Source: Blepharisma stoltei (Eukaryota > Ciliophora > Heterotrichea > Heterotrichida > Blepharismidae). Taken from it: a DNA stretch of 64,000 nt. Each line of letters starts with the position of its first letter. The first letter of the stretch is position 1. The translations under genes and the position numbers were made by a program. Shown piece after piece: positions 42,301 to 52,146 of the stretch. The stretch is from the NCBI GenBank assembly GCA_914767885.1, contig CAJZBQ010000013.1, positions 372,001 to 436,000 on the forward strand. Direction: 5' to 3'. Below the pieces are notes generated by a model that did not search any database, was not told the origin of the DNA, and saw nothing but the letters and a program-made list of their open reading frames with translations.

Positions 42301-44218
42301 AACCATTACAAATCGTTATTATTTGACTTGAATTTTTATTTTCCCAATGAAATTCTTTTGAGTCCTCTTGCAACATATTAAACTCACTTTCGCGACTCAC
42401 TTTTTTGTTCATTATTTTTATATTAATTTTTTATTTATCGAACAAATAATTTTTTAAAAATAAGTGCCCTTTAACGAACAAAAAATGTCTCCTAGCGCGG
42501 AGCAAACAGCGATGGAGCATCTGTCCCTCAAACCACTGCGAATCTCTATTATTTGACTTGAATATTTACTTTCCCAATGAAATTGTTTTGACTCCTCTTG
42601 CATCATATTGAACTCGATTTTGCAACTCACTTTGCTTGCTATAGAAATTTCCCTTAAATGGCGCAGTTTGCCCTTGATTTGCCCACCGAAAAAACTTTTT
42701 GGTTCGACCAGTACCATATGGTTTGGTCAAACCAAAAAAAAAATTTTCAGTGGGCAAATCAAGGGCAAACAGTGCCATCTATGGGAAAATTCTATATATT
42801 TTTATTATTTTTTAATTTATCGAACAAATAATTTTTTAAAAAATAAACCCTTTAACGAACAAAATATGTCTCCTAGCGCGGAGCAAACAGCGATGCAACA
42901 TCTTTCCTTCAAACCACTGCAAATCGTTATCATTTGACTTGAATTTTTAATTTCCCAATGAATTTTTTTTGAGTCCTCTTGCATCATATTAAATTCGTTT
43001 TCACGACTCATTTTTTGTTCATTATTTTTTTATTAATTTTAATTTATCGAACAAATAATTATTTAAAAATAAAACCCTTTAACGAACAAAAGATGTCTCC
43101 TGGCGCGGAACAAACAGCGACTGAGCAATAAGTCTTGAATTAACTGCAAATCTCTATTATTTTACTTAAATATTTATTTCCCCAATGAAATTCTTTTGAG
43201 TCCTCTTGCATCATATTGAATTCGTTTTCGCAAATCTCTTTTGTTCATTATATTTTACTAATTTTTAAAAAAAAAGCCCTTTTTTGAACAAATAATTTTT
43301 TATAAATAAGCCCCTTTATCGAACAAAAAATGTCTCCTAGTGCGGAGCAAACAGCGATGGACCATCTGTTCTTCAAACCACTGCAAATCTCTATTATTTT
43401 ACTTGAACTTTTTTATTTTCCCAATGAAATTCTTTTGAGTGCTCTTGCATCATATTGATATTGTTTTCGCAATTCACTTTTGTTCGTTATGTTTTTATTA
43501 ATTTATTAAAACATAAGCCCCATTTATCGAACAAATAATTTTTAAAAAATAAGCCTCATTTATCGAACAAATGTAAAAATATATCTAAAAATATTAATTA
43601 ATCTCAGTCTAATTGGGTATCTTTAATTTTAAATTAATTTAATAATAAAAGCCATTTTTAAAATTGGCGCGTTTACATGTCAACTTTTTTCACACTTGTC
43701 ACCATTTTTTGACATGCCACTTTTTAACACTTCCTGATATAGAGATAGAGCTCATCTCTTTGAGAGAGTCTGTTTTGCTCGTTCAAGAGTCCATTACATT
43801 TTGCTCGATAAAGAAATCTATATAGGGGTATGAGCTATATGTCTCGATATTCTGTGGAATGTGCTTTATACTAAAATCAATCCTGCCTTTGCTGCTATTT
43901 TCAGTTAGCTATTCAACAGGAAAATACCAAGAAGTTGATGATGTTTTTATACTTTGTTATTATGGGCTTATAGAAATTATTCCTATTACGTTGGCTTTGA
44001 TATTAATCCAAGTGACTAAACCAAATTATGAAGAAGATGAAGATGATTCTTTGCCTGAAGGTCTTTTGCCTAACTACGATAATTCTCTTTCTCCCAGCTC
44101 TACATGTTCTTCAACTCAGCTTCAACTTAAAAAAAGACTTTTAAGTGTGGGCGATGACTCTATCTGCCAGGCTTTTTCAGAGAGGCTTACCGCAACATTT
44201 TCATCTTATTACCCATAG
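39315..44218 (+). CDS. Seven-TM protein, TOM1/THH1-like, with giant IES
   Basis: 333 residues after removing a 16-nt intron (39505-39520) and a 3886 bp IES (39954-43839); the reconstructed length is exactly 334 codons. About seven hydrophobic segments: IIFGLYLLLLLIC, ISYCIITTVLIL, VLPCATFTLLGTTFALFW, AAFSGFIFVNFLN, LVIVNVSFFIFTTICLAF, ILKSILPLLLFSV, IIPITLALILIQV. The layout, with LRIMWAAD after TM2, is like the TOM1/THH1/GPR137-type family of 7TM membrane proteins; that assignment is tentative. A polar, Ser-rich tail follows and the gene ends with TAG. The IES sits in the loop before TM6. Confidence 0.78.
39505..39520 (+). other. 16-nt intron
   Basis: GTAAATTCCTATATAG; removal joins ATC C to TT CGC (LILRIMWAAD) and shifts between the two apparent ORFs. 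Confidence 0.85.
40200..43580 (+). repeat. Satellite array, ~230 bp unit, 14 copies
   Basis: The landmark TCTCCTAGCGCGGAGCAAAC recurs near 40234, 40455, 40669, 40905, 41107, 41346, 41578, 41801, 42031, 42256, 42487, 42868, 43094 and 43332. Each unit also has CCCAATGAAATTCTTTTGAG and TTATCGAACAAATAATTTTT. One interval (42487-42868) is longer because of a nested element. On the minus strand many units keep an open frame of about 50 codons (FNMMQEDSKEFHW, GLKERC.IAVCS). Confidence 0.92.
42640..42796. mobile_element. Foldback element nested in the satellite
   Basis: TATAGAAATTTCCC at the left and GGGAAAATTCTATA at the right; TTTGCCCTTGATTTGCCCAC pairs with GTGGGCAAATCAAGGGCAAA. The loop region has GGTTCGACCAGTACCATATGG. 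TA-bounded. It interrupts one satellite unit, so it inserted after array growth. Confidence 0.85.
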
Positions 44219-44316
44219 CTTTTTTCAAGGTAATAGTAAAAAATTAATTCATATAATTGTACTATTTAATAGATTTAAATTAAGTGCTCAATTAGGAGAA
44301 TAAAAATAATTGAACA

Positions 44317-46787
44317 TTATTTCATAGACAAATACTTCCTTTCTACAGCTTCTATCATGTCGTCATCTGAAGACTCACTTCCGCTCTCATAGTTTATCTT
44401 AGGCACACATATAGTTTTGTCAGAAGATTCTACATTGAGGAGGTTTGGCTTAAGGATATTGGAAACATTCAGTACTTTGTTGACGCTTGGAGACTCTTTT
44501 GGCTTTATTTCAGCTTGTGTTTTGCTGGAAGGAGAAAAAGTGAGTTTGGTTTGGCAGGTGCTTGATATTTGTACAGTGCTAGAGGCTGGGTTTGTTTTGG
44601 TAAGGGGAGAAAACATTAGCTTTGATTTGACTGGGATTGGAGATTCGTCAGGGGATTCTTGAAATTCAGATGAACTGTTATAGTGGACCATTTCGTGATG
44701 ATTTTCATTAGAGTCATGCAGCCTGTCCTCTGAGCCTGATGTGATCAGCTTTGGATAGTTTTTTTTATTACTATATTGTCGTGCACTTGTAGCTTGCTGA
44801 TGAGGAGGTTTTCCTTCTTTTAGTCTTTTTGATGCCATTTTTGAGGCAAAATTGGGGCTTTCTTCACAGTGGTGAGGCTCTTCTGGGGGGTTATTGGCAA
44901 CTATGCTTGTATTGGTGCCTGATGATGCACTTGTTCGTGAATCTGCTACAAAATTTAAAATGTTTGGATATGAGCTTTTACTAGGATTTTGAGATTTGAA
45001 CACTTGCTCTTGTAGTTCATGGATTTGAGCTTGCAGCTGGGCAAGCATTTTACTTTGTTGGCTTATTATCCTTTCTGAATCTGGGGAATATTTTCTATAG
45101 CTGTCTGAAGATCGATTTCTAGCAGAGCTTGATCTAATTGTCATAAATGAAGATCCCTGGTTCCTTAATTGTGACGGTGGCCTAGGAGGACAAGCTATAG
45201 GCTTAGGTGACTTTCCATATAAAACTGAATTCTTTATTGTGCTTTTTCTTATACTAGCTAATGAAATTTCAAGAGAGCTCACTGATTGGTCTTCTCTTAA
45301 AAATGTCACAAAGCATGGAGAAAAGTATTCCCCTTCTTCCATAGGTAATTCTGCTACAAATGACGTTGTTTTTCAGCTAGAAATTCCTTGACACGAGACT
45401 TCGTAATACTTTGGCTTCCCATTAAAATGCAAAAATAAAATTGTCATATCTTCAGGACTTGGCGATATTTTTTCTCTAATGCTTTTGGATTCAATAAATT
45501 GGACACAAGCAGCCCAAACCAGTGGGTGGACAATTGAAGACTGCTTGCTGTTTTTTGACTCAGGAACCCCTGAAACTCATACCCCTACTAACGGGTACTT
45601 GTAGGCTAATGGATCAGTTATTAAGAGCGGCAATGCTCTTCCTGACTGGTCTAAAGTCAAAAATCCATATTGGTACCTTTCAAGCGAATTTTTCGTCAGC
45701 TTAATGCTGAGTGGTGTCGAAACTAGCTTAAGTGGTGCAATTGGAGTAAATTGAAGGGTGACTGCAGGAAACAGCAGCTCACACTTCAGCAGCAGCCTTT
45801 GCCCTTTTTCATCTGCTGAAAAGGCAGCACACACTCGTAGTATATCTAAAGGTTCTATGAGTTTTTCCCTATTTATTCTTCTGTCTATACTATTCATCAT
45901 ATTTTCAATAATTTTTTCTTCTATATGCAAGTGTTCTGCATTTAGTTCATGCTGATAAATCAATGGAATTAAATAGTCAGCTATGGGCGTTGGCTCTCCT
46001 CGTGATAGCCAGCTGACTTCTTGTGTTTTTAAGCTTAAGTAGTGGGAAGGAGAGTATTTAAAGGCTGTCATTAGTCCTGAGACGTGCGATTCTGGATTAT
46101 TCGAAAAGTCTCATAGAGAGCGCAATACATCATTCGTGATTTTGAATTGAGGAAGAATCGAATTCATTCGCAAAACAAAACGTTTCCCTTGAGGTTGTCT
46201 TGGCCAGAGGTCGGACACTACTGCATTGAGATTGAATTCGCATACATTAAAATGGTGTGGTGAGCCAGCACGCCTTCTTAACACCTATAGTCAGCTTTTT
46301 CAATTTATCTGTCTGGGTTTTACTTTATTTGGCGGAGTTGGTCCAGGTCAAGATTTTACCCTTAGGGAGATAGCTCGCTGTAGATAGAAAGGGGACGTCT
46401 AGCAAGGCGAGAGGATGTCACTTGGTCATCAGGCGAAATCCCTAGCACGATACCAGGTGTTGCGTCCTAGGCTTCGGGTTCCACCTTGGTATTGGTAGAC
46501 AAACCCATCAGAAAATTCACTTTTCGAATTTTCTAAAAGATAAGCCCTGTTGCCATACGGATTGTGACCTAGTGTCTCGACTCTCGGGTAGAGAGTTCAA
46601 CACTCGCCTGTGAGGAGCAACAGAATGGAAGGTCATGTCCGGACTGGCAGCAAGTGGTGGAGCGTTATGTGGAGGTGAGTAGTAGCTTTAGCCTTCTCTA
46701 TAAGTAATTTAAGTTTAAGAAATTAATTTCGCGGGAAAAGGGGGTAAATTCTTCTTGGTATTCTGAAATTCCTTCTATGTAACTCAT
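44317..46787 (-). CDS. STIL: STIL/SAS-5/Ana2-type centriole assembly protein, one insertion
   Basis: 659 residues after removing a 491 bp insertion; 1980 nt exactly. Resembles animal STIL in order: SDLWPRQPQGKRFVL near the N-terminus, YGFLTLDQSGRALPLL, then DPLAYKYPLVGVWVSGV, a C.QFIESKSIREK region, and a short coiled coil SKMLAQLQAQIHELQEQV around residue 420. STIL recruits SAS-6 and is activated by PLK4 in centriole/basal-body duplication. Three TGA codons are Trp. The C-terminal half is Ser-rich and disordered; a STAN motif is not convincingly seen. Start ATG 46787 (MSYIEGISEY), stop TAA. The call is by recollection of the human protein, so moderately firm. Confidence 0.78.
46242..46718 (+). 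mobile_element. GC-rich insertion in STIL-type gene
   Basis: GAGATTGAATTCGC (46228-46241) and GAAATTAATTTCGC (46719-46732) form a 14 bp duplication with three mismatches, both translating to (R/C)E(I/F)N on the minus strand. The 5' end on the plus strand is AAAATGGTGTGGTGAGCC. The shared trinucleotide is TNA (TTA versus TCA), not TA. Removing 491 bp restores the frame. Confidence 0.72.
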
Positions 46788-47242
46788 TTTTTAAAATTAT
46801 TTAGGCAGATAAAGAGCCAAGCATGACCGCGGGCGAGATTATTTTTTCAATTTTGTGAGAAAATAAGGAGAAGGAAATATTAGTTGTAGAAAATATGAGG
46901 ACAGACTGTGTGAGAAGGAATAGTTATTAAATTATTATATTGTTTTAGTTAAAATTTCAAATAATAACGTCTGAGTTCTTTCATAAATATTTTTTTAAAA
47001 CAAAGTTAATGCTTGACCATTTGGAATATTTAATTAAAATTAATTAAATTTCTTGCATATCGCTACTCAGCTAATGCATATCATTTTGTTATTGCAATAA
47101 ATTCAATTATAATGATCATTATGTTTTATTTATCTAATCAAATTAAGTCATTTATTAGCGGTATGACAATTAGTTGCAATTCTGCTCCAACATAGGCCAT
47201 ATATTTATTTTGCTACTTTATAATTCAATAGCCTAGTTAAAC
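46788..47242. other. Divergent AT-rich intergenic region
   Basis: Between the STIL-type gene and the next plus-strand gene. No ORF or repeat seen. Confidence 0.5.
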
Positions 47243-48091
47243 ATGGATCTTCAAACAGATGAAATCCAAAATCCAGGTCAAATTTTTGAAAAACCAAAGC
47301 AATTTTCAGTTGAAATGCTAATGGACAAAAGTGATGAAGAGCTTCAAGTCGCCCTTGAAGAGTTAAGGAAAAAAGATCTCCAATACTCAGGAGTTTTACT
47401 TCAATCATTATTACCATCTCAAGGAAGATGCCCTGTCTGCACTTTAAAGGTGCCTTGCAAACACTATTCCTCAATCGACCAAATTCCGAAGCAAAAACCT
47501 GTACATGCAAAAAGATCTGTATCACCTATATTAAATTTATCTTGCAATCTGGAAACGCCTGAATCTTCTAGCTTGTCTGTATATTCAGCATCCTCAGGAC
47601 AAAAATCACTGCAAATGCGCTTTAGGACTTCTGATGGAACGGTATATCAAGATATATTGAACCATCCTCAAAGGCGAAAATCGCTTGAAGAATACAGAAA
47701 ATTGAAACAAATAGAAAAAATTGAAATATATAGGGAAAATAAGCTAAGAAAAGAAATTGAAAAGATTGAGGAATTGAAAAGACAGCAAGCAGAAGAAAAG
47801 GAAAAGCTAAGGGAAGCAGAAGAGAAAAGAAAGAAATATGCAGAAAAACAAAAAGCTAAAATCAGAGCCTATAGAGGAGCTGAAATGAATAAAAAGAAAC
47901 CTGTTGAAGGGGAAACTGAAATAAAAATAAAAAACCGATCAGTTGATGAGCCGAAACGAAGGCCAAACAACATAAAACTGTTTAGACTGCAAGAGCTTAG
48001 ACGGAAAAAGAAAAATTTAGATTACATTATTGATTTACAATTTGAAAATTTAGAGAAAGAAAAGAAGCAAAGAATGAACCAAGAAAAATAA
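47243..48091 (+). CDS. Coiled-coil protein with Cys motif (282 aa)
   Basis: ATG 47243 (MDLQTDEIQNPG). A small Cys segment, GRCPVCTLKVPCKHYSS, near residue 75 (CxxC...C.H) may bind a metal. A Ser-rich linker is followed by a long Lys/Glu/Arg helix (residues 145-230) and a basic end. No insertion or TGA. No family recognised. Confidence 0.7.
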   Translation: MDLQTDEIQNPGQIFEKPKQFSVEMLMDKSDEELQVALEELRKKDLQYSGVLLQSLLPSQGRCPVCTLKVPCKHYSSIDQIPKQKPVHAKRSVSPILNLSCNLETPESSSLSVYSASSGQKSLQMRFRTSDGTVYQDILNHPQRRKSLEEYRKLKQIEKIEIYRENKLRKEIEKIEELKRQQAEEKEKLREAEEKRKKYAEKQKAKIRAYRGAEMNKKKPVEGETEIKIKNRSVDEPKRRPNNIKLFRLQELRRKKKNLDYIIDLQFENLEKEKKQRMNQEK

Positions 48092-48201
48092 AATTATTAT
48101 GCCTGTATTTAACTTGAATAATAAATAAATCACATATCATATTTTTATAGCCTATTTGTAATGAAAAATTAAAGTCGATTAAGTTAAATAAATTATTGGA
48201 T

Positions 48202-49632
48202 CTAGGAATTTAATAAAGCCTCAGCATCAGCTTCTTTAGATTTCATATAGCATCGGACAAGCACTGGAAACATCAAAACTTTTAGCACAAAATCGAAAAA
48301 GCCCATAACAAAAGAAAACCGCTTCGCATTAATTGCAGGATCACTGTGCATTTCAAACACAAGAAACTCCGAATCACATGCTATTCATAAAACATCAAAT
48401 AAAATCATAATAGCAAGCATTATTAGCCCTAATCGATACCTTTTAGTATCCCATCCTTTCACCAACCCCATAAATGCCCAGCAGGCCCAAGTCACATTTC
48501 CAAAATCTGGCTTATCAAATGACGTACAAACTCCTAAAAGCGCCACCATCAGTATCCCTACCGTTAAAATTGTATCCCAATTTCCAACTTCCTAACTATG
48601 TTTTACCTTAAAATGTTGGTCTGTAAATGCATGGACTTCATGGACAATTTTGCTTTCAAGGCGATCGACCCAGCTTTCTTTATGAAACATCCCAAGGGGA
48701 TTTGTACCAAGCTTTCTTAGCTCAGTTTCAACTCTGTCTTTTTCAGCGACATCTTGTACAATATCGTTGTCCATTCCTGAAATAATTCCTTCTAGATACT
48801 CTGTTTGTCGGTGGATTCATTGGATTGCAAGCATTATTCTTGCATTTGAGACTCTTCCTGTCAGTTGGTACCATCCTTCATGCTTAGCTTGGTCCCTAAA
48901 ATCTTGCAAAGGGATAGAGCAAGTTCCTAATAAGTCATCTTTTGAGACTGTTCCTTTGTTGAAAACTTGGACTAGGAGCTCGCCAGTTCCCATCGTTATT
49001 TTAAAGCTAAAAGTTTCGTCCCAATTAGGATTTTTATCAGATGGTATCGGTTTCGTTGCGATTTGTTGTCTTTCACATATAAGATTGACATAAGCAGTTG
49101 GCCTTCCAGTGACCACATTTAAATTTTGTGCTTCAATAACTCTCACAGTAAAGGTACTTCCTTCCATGATTCCATAGGTATTCATCCTTTCAACTTTTTT
49201 CGCTTCTTCTAACTGCTCTCTCAATGTAGCTAATTCTTTATTTTTCGCTAAAATAGTTTGGTTATACCTTGCAATGGCTTCTGAAAGGCCGTTGACTTGC
49301 TCAAGATACCCATTAATAAATTCATCAATGCTAACTCCTCCGTCTTTGTTTACATCCATTGATTCAAAAATAGTTTTCACGTAATTTTCGTCAACTTCAT
49401 CATTGATTCCTCTTAAAAAATTCAAAATTTCTTCAAATGAGATAGCTCCACTTTGATCTGCGTCAATTTCTTTGAAAGCTCTACGAAGTTCAAGCTGGCG
49501 CTCATGAGAAATTCTGGGATCTAAAGCAAACCTGGTGTTTACTTGAAAAGGAGAAGCTTTAATCTTTTGGTCTACAGATGCCAGCGCCCATTTCGCAAGA
49601 TTTAGAGGATTCTTAGCTACCTCTTGTTCCAT
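48202..49632 (-). CDS. EF-hand and C2 domain membrane protein
   Basis: 471 residues after removing a 15-nt intron. Two EF-hands (about residues 45-115) have complete loops DADQSGAISFEE and DVNKDGGVSIDE. A coiled-coil linker follows, then a C2 domain (FTVRVIEAQNL, KNPNWDETFSFKI, LLGTCSIPLQDF), then about four TM helices (ILTVGILMVALLG, GLIMLAIMILFDVLW, FVMGFFDFVLKVLM). Two TGA codons are Trp. The intron lies just before the TM part. The combination suggests a calcium-regulated membrane protein; the partner and compartment are unknown. Stop TAG. Confidence 0.85.
48592..48606 (-). other. 15-nt intron
   Basis: GTAAAACATAGTTAG on the minus strand; removal deletes an in-frame TAG and joins HFK to EVGNWD. 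Confidence 0.85.
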
Positions 49633-49959
49633 TTATATGAAAAAGAATATTTTAAATAATTTATTGAGAGGTCAAGCTTTTAACTAAGCCTTCCTTTGGT
49701 TAGTGAGAAAAATTTATTTGCTAGGAAGTAAAATATTTTTAAAAAATCATTTTTGTATCAGCTATATTTGAATTTATAATTAGTAATTGTAATAATGAAA
49801 TCCTAACCATATTTATTAAAACTTTAAACGGCTTTTGTTCTAAAAATATATTGTGGAAGCTATTTCACGTGTGGAGCCTGATCCACAATAAATGCAATGC
49901 ATTATACAAATTTGGATTTTTAAAATCTGCAAAAATAATTTTATTTTAAAAAAATGAAT

Positions 49960-50012
49960 CCCCCTTAATTAACAAACAAAAAACTTGCTCGCTATTTAAG
50001 GGGAGAGTAAGG
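49960..50012. other. MITE-like end at the MIC60 3' terminus
   Basis: AATCCCCCTTAATTAACAAAC at the left and GCTATTTAAGGGGAGAG then TAA at the right form an imperfect hairpin resembling CTCCCC MITE ends. A partner end further left was not found. Either a solo hairpin or one terminus of an element in 49640-49995. Confidence 0.4.
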
Positions 50013-52117
50013 AGATGGACTCAGAAGATAAAATTTCTAAAAAATTCAAAAATCTTTGTCTTAGAAAAGCGTCCTTTAGAATTTTGCTGAATTCTTCTTG
50101 CTTTAGTCCTTTTAGGGATTCTAAATTATGTGTGAATGCTTTTAAATCTCCTTTTTCAAGGGCAGACTCAGCTTCTTGTAGAAGAAGCAAATTACCTTTA
50201 CGATCAGTTTCTTCTTTATTTGAACGGGTAAAGAGATAAGTAAAGCTTGTCGACAGATAACTTCATCTTAAACTTAACCTAACTTAAACTAGCAGATAGC
50301 ACTAGATTAGTTGTAGCGCATTCACCGAGGATCTCCAAGGGAGATTACATTGCTTTGAGACCGTGCCTCCGCCAGGGATGACAATGTCTCCTCCTTGCCT
50401 CCCAGCTTCAGTGTTGAGTCAGCAGCAGTCTTCGGATTTCTGCGGTCAATTTGAGAGGAGTATAAGGTTATCCATACAAAAATCCAAAAAATGGGTTTTC
50501 TGGTCGACCATCGGAAAAAAGGTAAATTCTTAGACCAGGGCATAACTCCTGTTTTCACGCTGGAGAGCTTGCCTGTAGGCATGGGCTGCCCAACTTCTGA
50601 GTCTCATCTCCCTTGAGATAAAATCAAAGCCTGAAAGTTGACTAGGGTTAGGCTCCATAAATACAGGAATTGCTTATCTATCATAGCTGTATTTTTTTGA
50701 GCCATTAAAAACCTTAACGGAATATATTTTTTTAGCTTACCGCTGTAAGCTGAGACACCATATTTAAATTATGGCAGGAACTTCATCAATTATCAGACTT
50801 TAAAGGGGTATTTTTTTTATTGTTATTAGCAAACTCCTTGAATACTTTAAGCAATTGGCTCATAGTTGGGATGCCATGCTCAATTATTTCTTTATAGTCA
50901 TCCTCAATAGATGCTAATACTGAGTTAATTTTTTCATCTTCTTTTGCAAGATCTTTAAGAGCAGCAAGATCATAATTCAAAGTCTCTTGACCGCTATTGA
51001 CTTTTCTTTGAAGATTTTCTATATGAATATGCAGCTCATGAACTTGGTTTAATTTGCTTATAATATTATAATGCCGCTTTTGGCTTGATTCCATATCATT
51101 AATCTTTCCTAATATTTCATCCAATTGCTTTAATCGCTCTTCTGTGATTTTTTCGAATTTTTTATTTATTTCCCGAATTTCTTGTTCATGTTTTTCAATT
51201 AATTCTAAAGTAGCTTGCTGAATAATATAAGATTCATTAATTTTTGCTTGTTTCCAAAAATGCGTTTCAGCATCAGTAACTTCTTTTTCTATCCTTTCTT
51301 CTCAACTATGATCTCTTTGCTCAAGTGCCATTTTCATCTCTTCTTCATGCTTTTTAATGACTTCTTTAAGCTTTTCTTTATAGCTTCGTTTAATCTCTTT
51401 TGATTTCTCGAAAAAAATATTAAAATTTCTTAACTCTTTTTCTTCATGGTCCTTTTCCAGATCCTGTTTAAGTTTTTGCAGATACTCTTCGATACTGCTT
51501 GAGATCATTTTATGAATAACTTCGCTATTTAGATTTTCTGATTTTTGTAAATCTTTCTCTAGTTCTGCAAAGGAGTGTGCTTTTTCTTGATTTCCATTCG
51601 CAATAAATAAATTCGATTGATTTTCATGACTTTCTTCTTTGGCTTCTGAAATCTTAACAAGATTTTCAGCTTTCACTATGGTAGCTTTTTCGATTTTATC
51701 ATTTTTATTTTGGTCATTCTTACTATTATCAAAAGAAACTTCTTTATTTGTGTCATTTTCTGCATCAATTGCTACAGAATTAGATTTTTTATCATTTATG
51801 TCAATTGAAAGCTTTGAGCAGTTTAGGTTTTCACAAATAAAATCCATAAATCTTTGCTTATCATTTATTCCTGGAATTTGATTAAAAACGAATTCTTCAA
51901 TATTTGTGTGGTGTGTTTCCTCAAAATCTGGATCTTTTATATACTCAAGAGGTGGCTGCTGTAACTCATTATTTTGATTTTTATTTTCTCTTTCAAAAAA
52001 AAGTCCATAAATGCCACTGATTCCAGCAAAAGCAAGGGTATAAATAGCTCTCTTTCCCCCACTAGCTCCCAATAATACAATCGGCGATGAAAACTGTCTT
52101 CGAGTGCCTCGCCACAT
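49996..52117 (-). CDS. MIC60: MIC60/mitofilin, one insertion
   Basis: 533 residues after removing a 520 bp insertion; 534 codons exactly. The N-terminus MWRGTRRQFSSP is basic and Ser-rich, as expected of a mitochondrial presequence. It precedes one TM segment (IYTLAFAGISGIYGLFF) and a long coiled coil. The C-terminal mitofilin signature is present: GIPTMSQLLKVFKEF, then NWWSYL (both W are TGA), then AESALEKGDLKAFTHNLESL. MIC60 is the core of MICOS at cristae junctions of the inner membrane. The stop TAA at 49996 lies at a MITE-like end, so the last few codons are uncertain. Confidence 0.85.
50268..50778 (-). mobile_element. GC-rich insertion in MIC60
   Basis: The duplication AACTTCATC (50259-50267 and 50779-50787), with similar bases before it (CAGATA versus CAGG), flanks 511 bp. 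On the minus strand the 5' end reads AAATATGGTGTCTCAGC and the 3' end is a (TTAAGTT)-rich tail. The shared trinucleotide is TCA; there is no shared TA. Removal restores WWSYLSTSF. Confidence 0.72.
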
Positions 52118-52146
52118 CTATTGTTTAAAATTTTATTTATTTAAGA

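Larger units (their letters stand above)
39954..43839 (+). mobile_element. 3.9 kb foldback (family E) IES filled with satellite
   Basis: The ends are inverted repeats: left TATAGCTCATACCCC from 39952, right the same reverse-complemented ending at 43839. Both continue with ATATAGATTTCTATATCGA and a region of TTGACAAGTGTGAAAAA type. TA flanks. The 521 bp IES at 14454-14974 has the same ends. Between the arms lies a 14-copy tandem array. Excision gives ATT ACA TAT GTC in frame. Confidence 0.88.

Noticed and set aside
40193-43011. Many short minus-strand ORFs in the satellite as separate genes
   Set aside because: They are the same repeat unit read again and again without start context; noted as a repeat property instead.
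40200-43580. CRISPR-like array
   Set aside because: The unit is ~230 bp with no short repeat/variable spacer pattern, and the host is a eukaryote.
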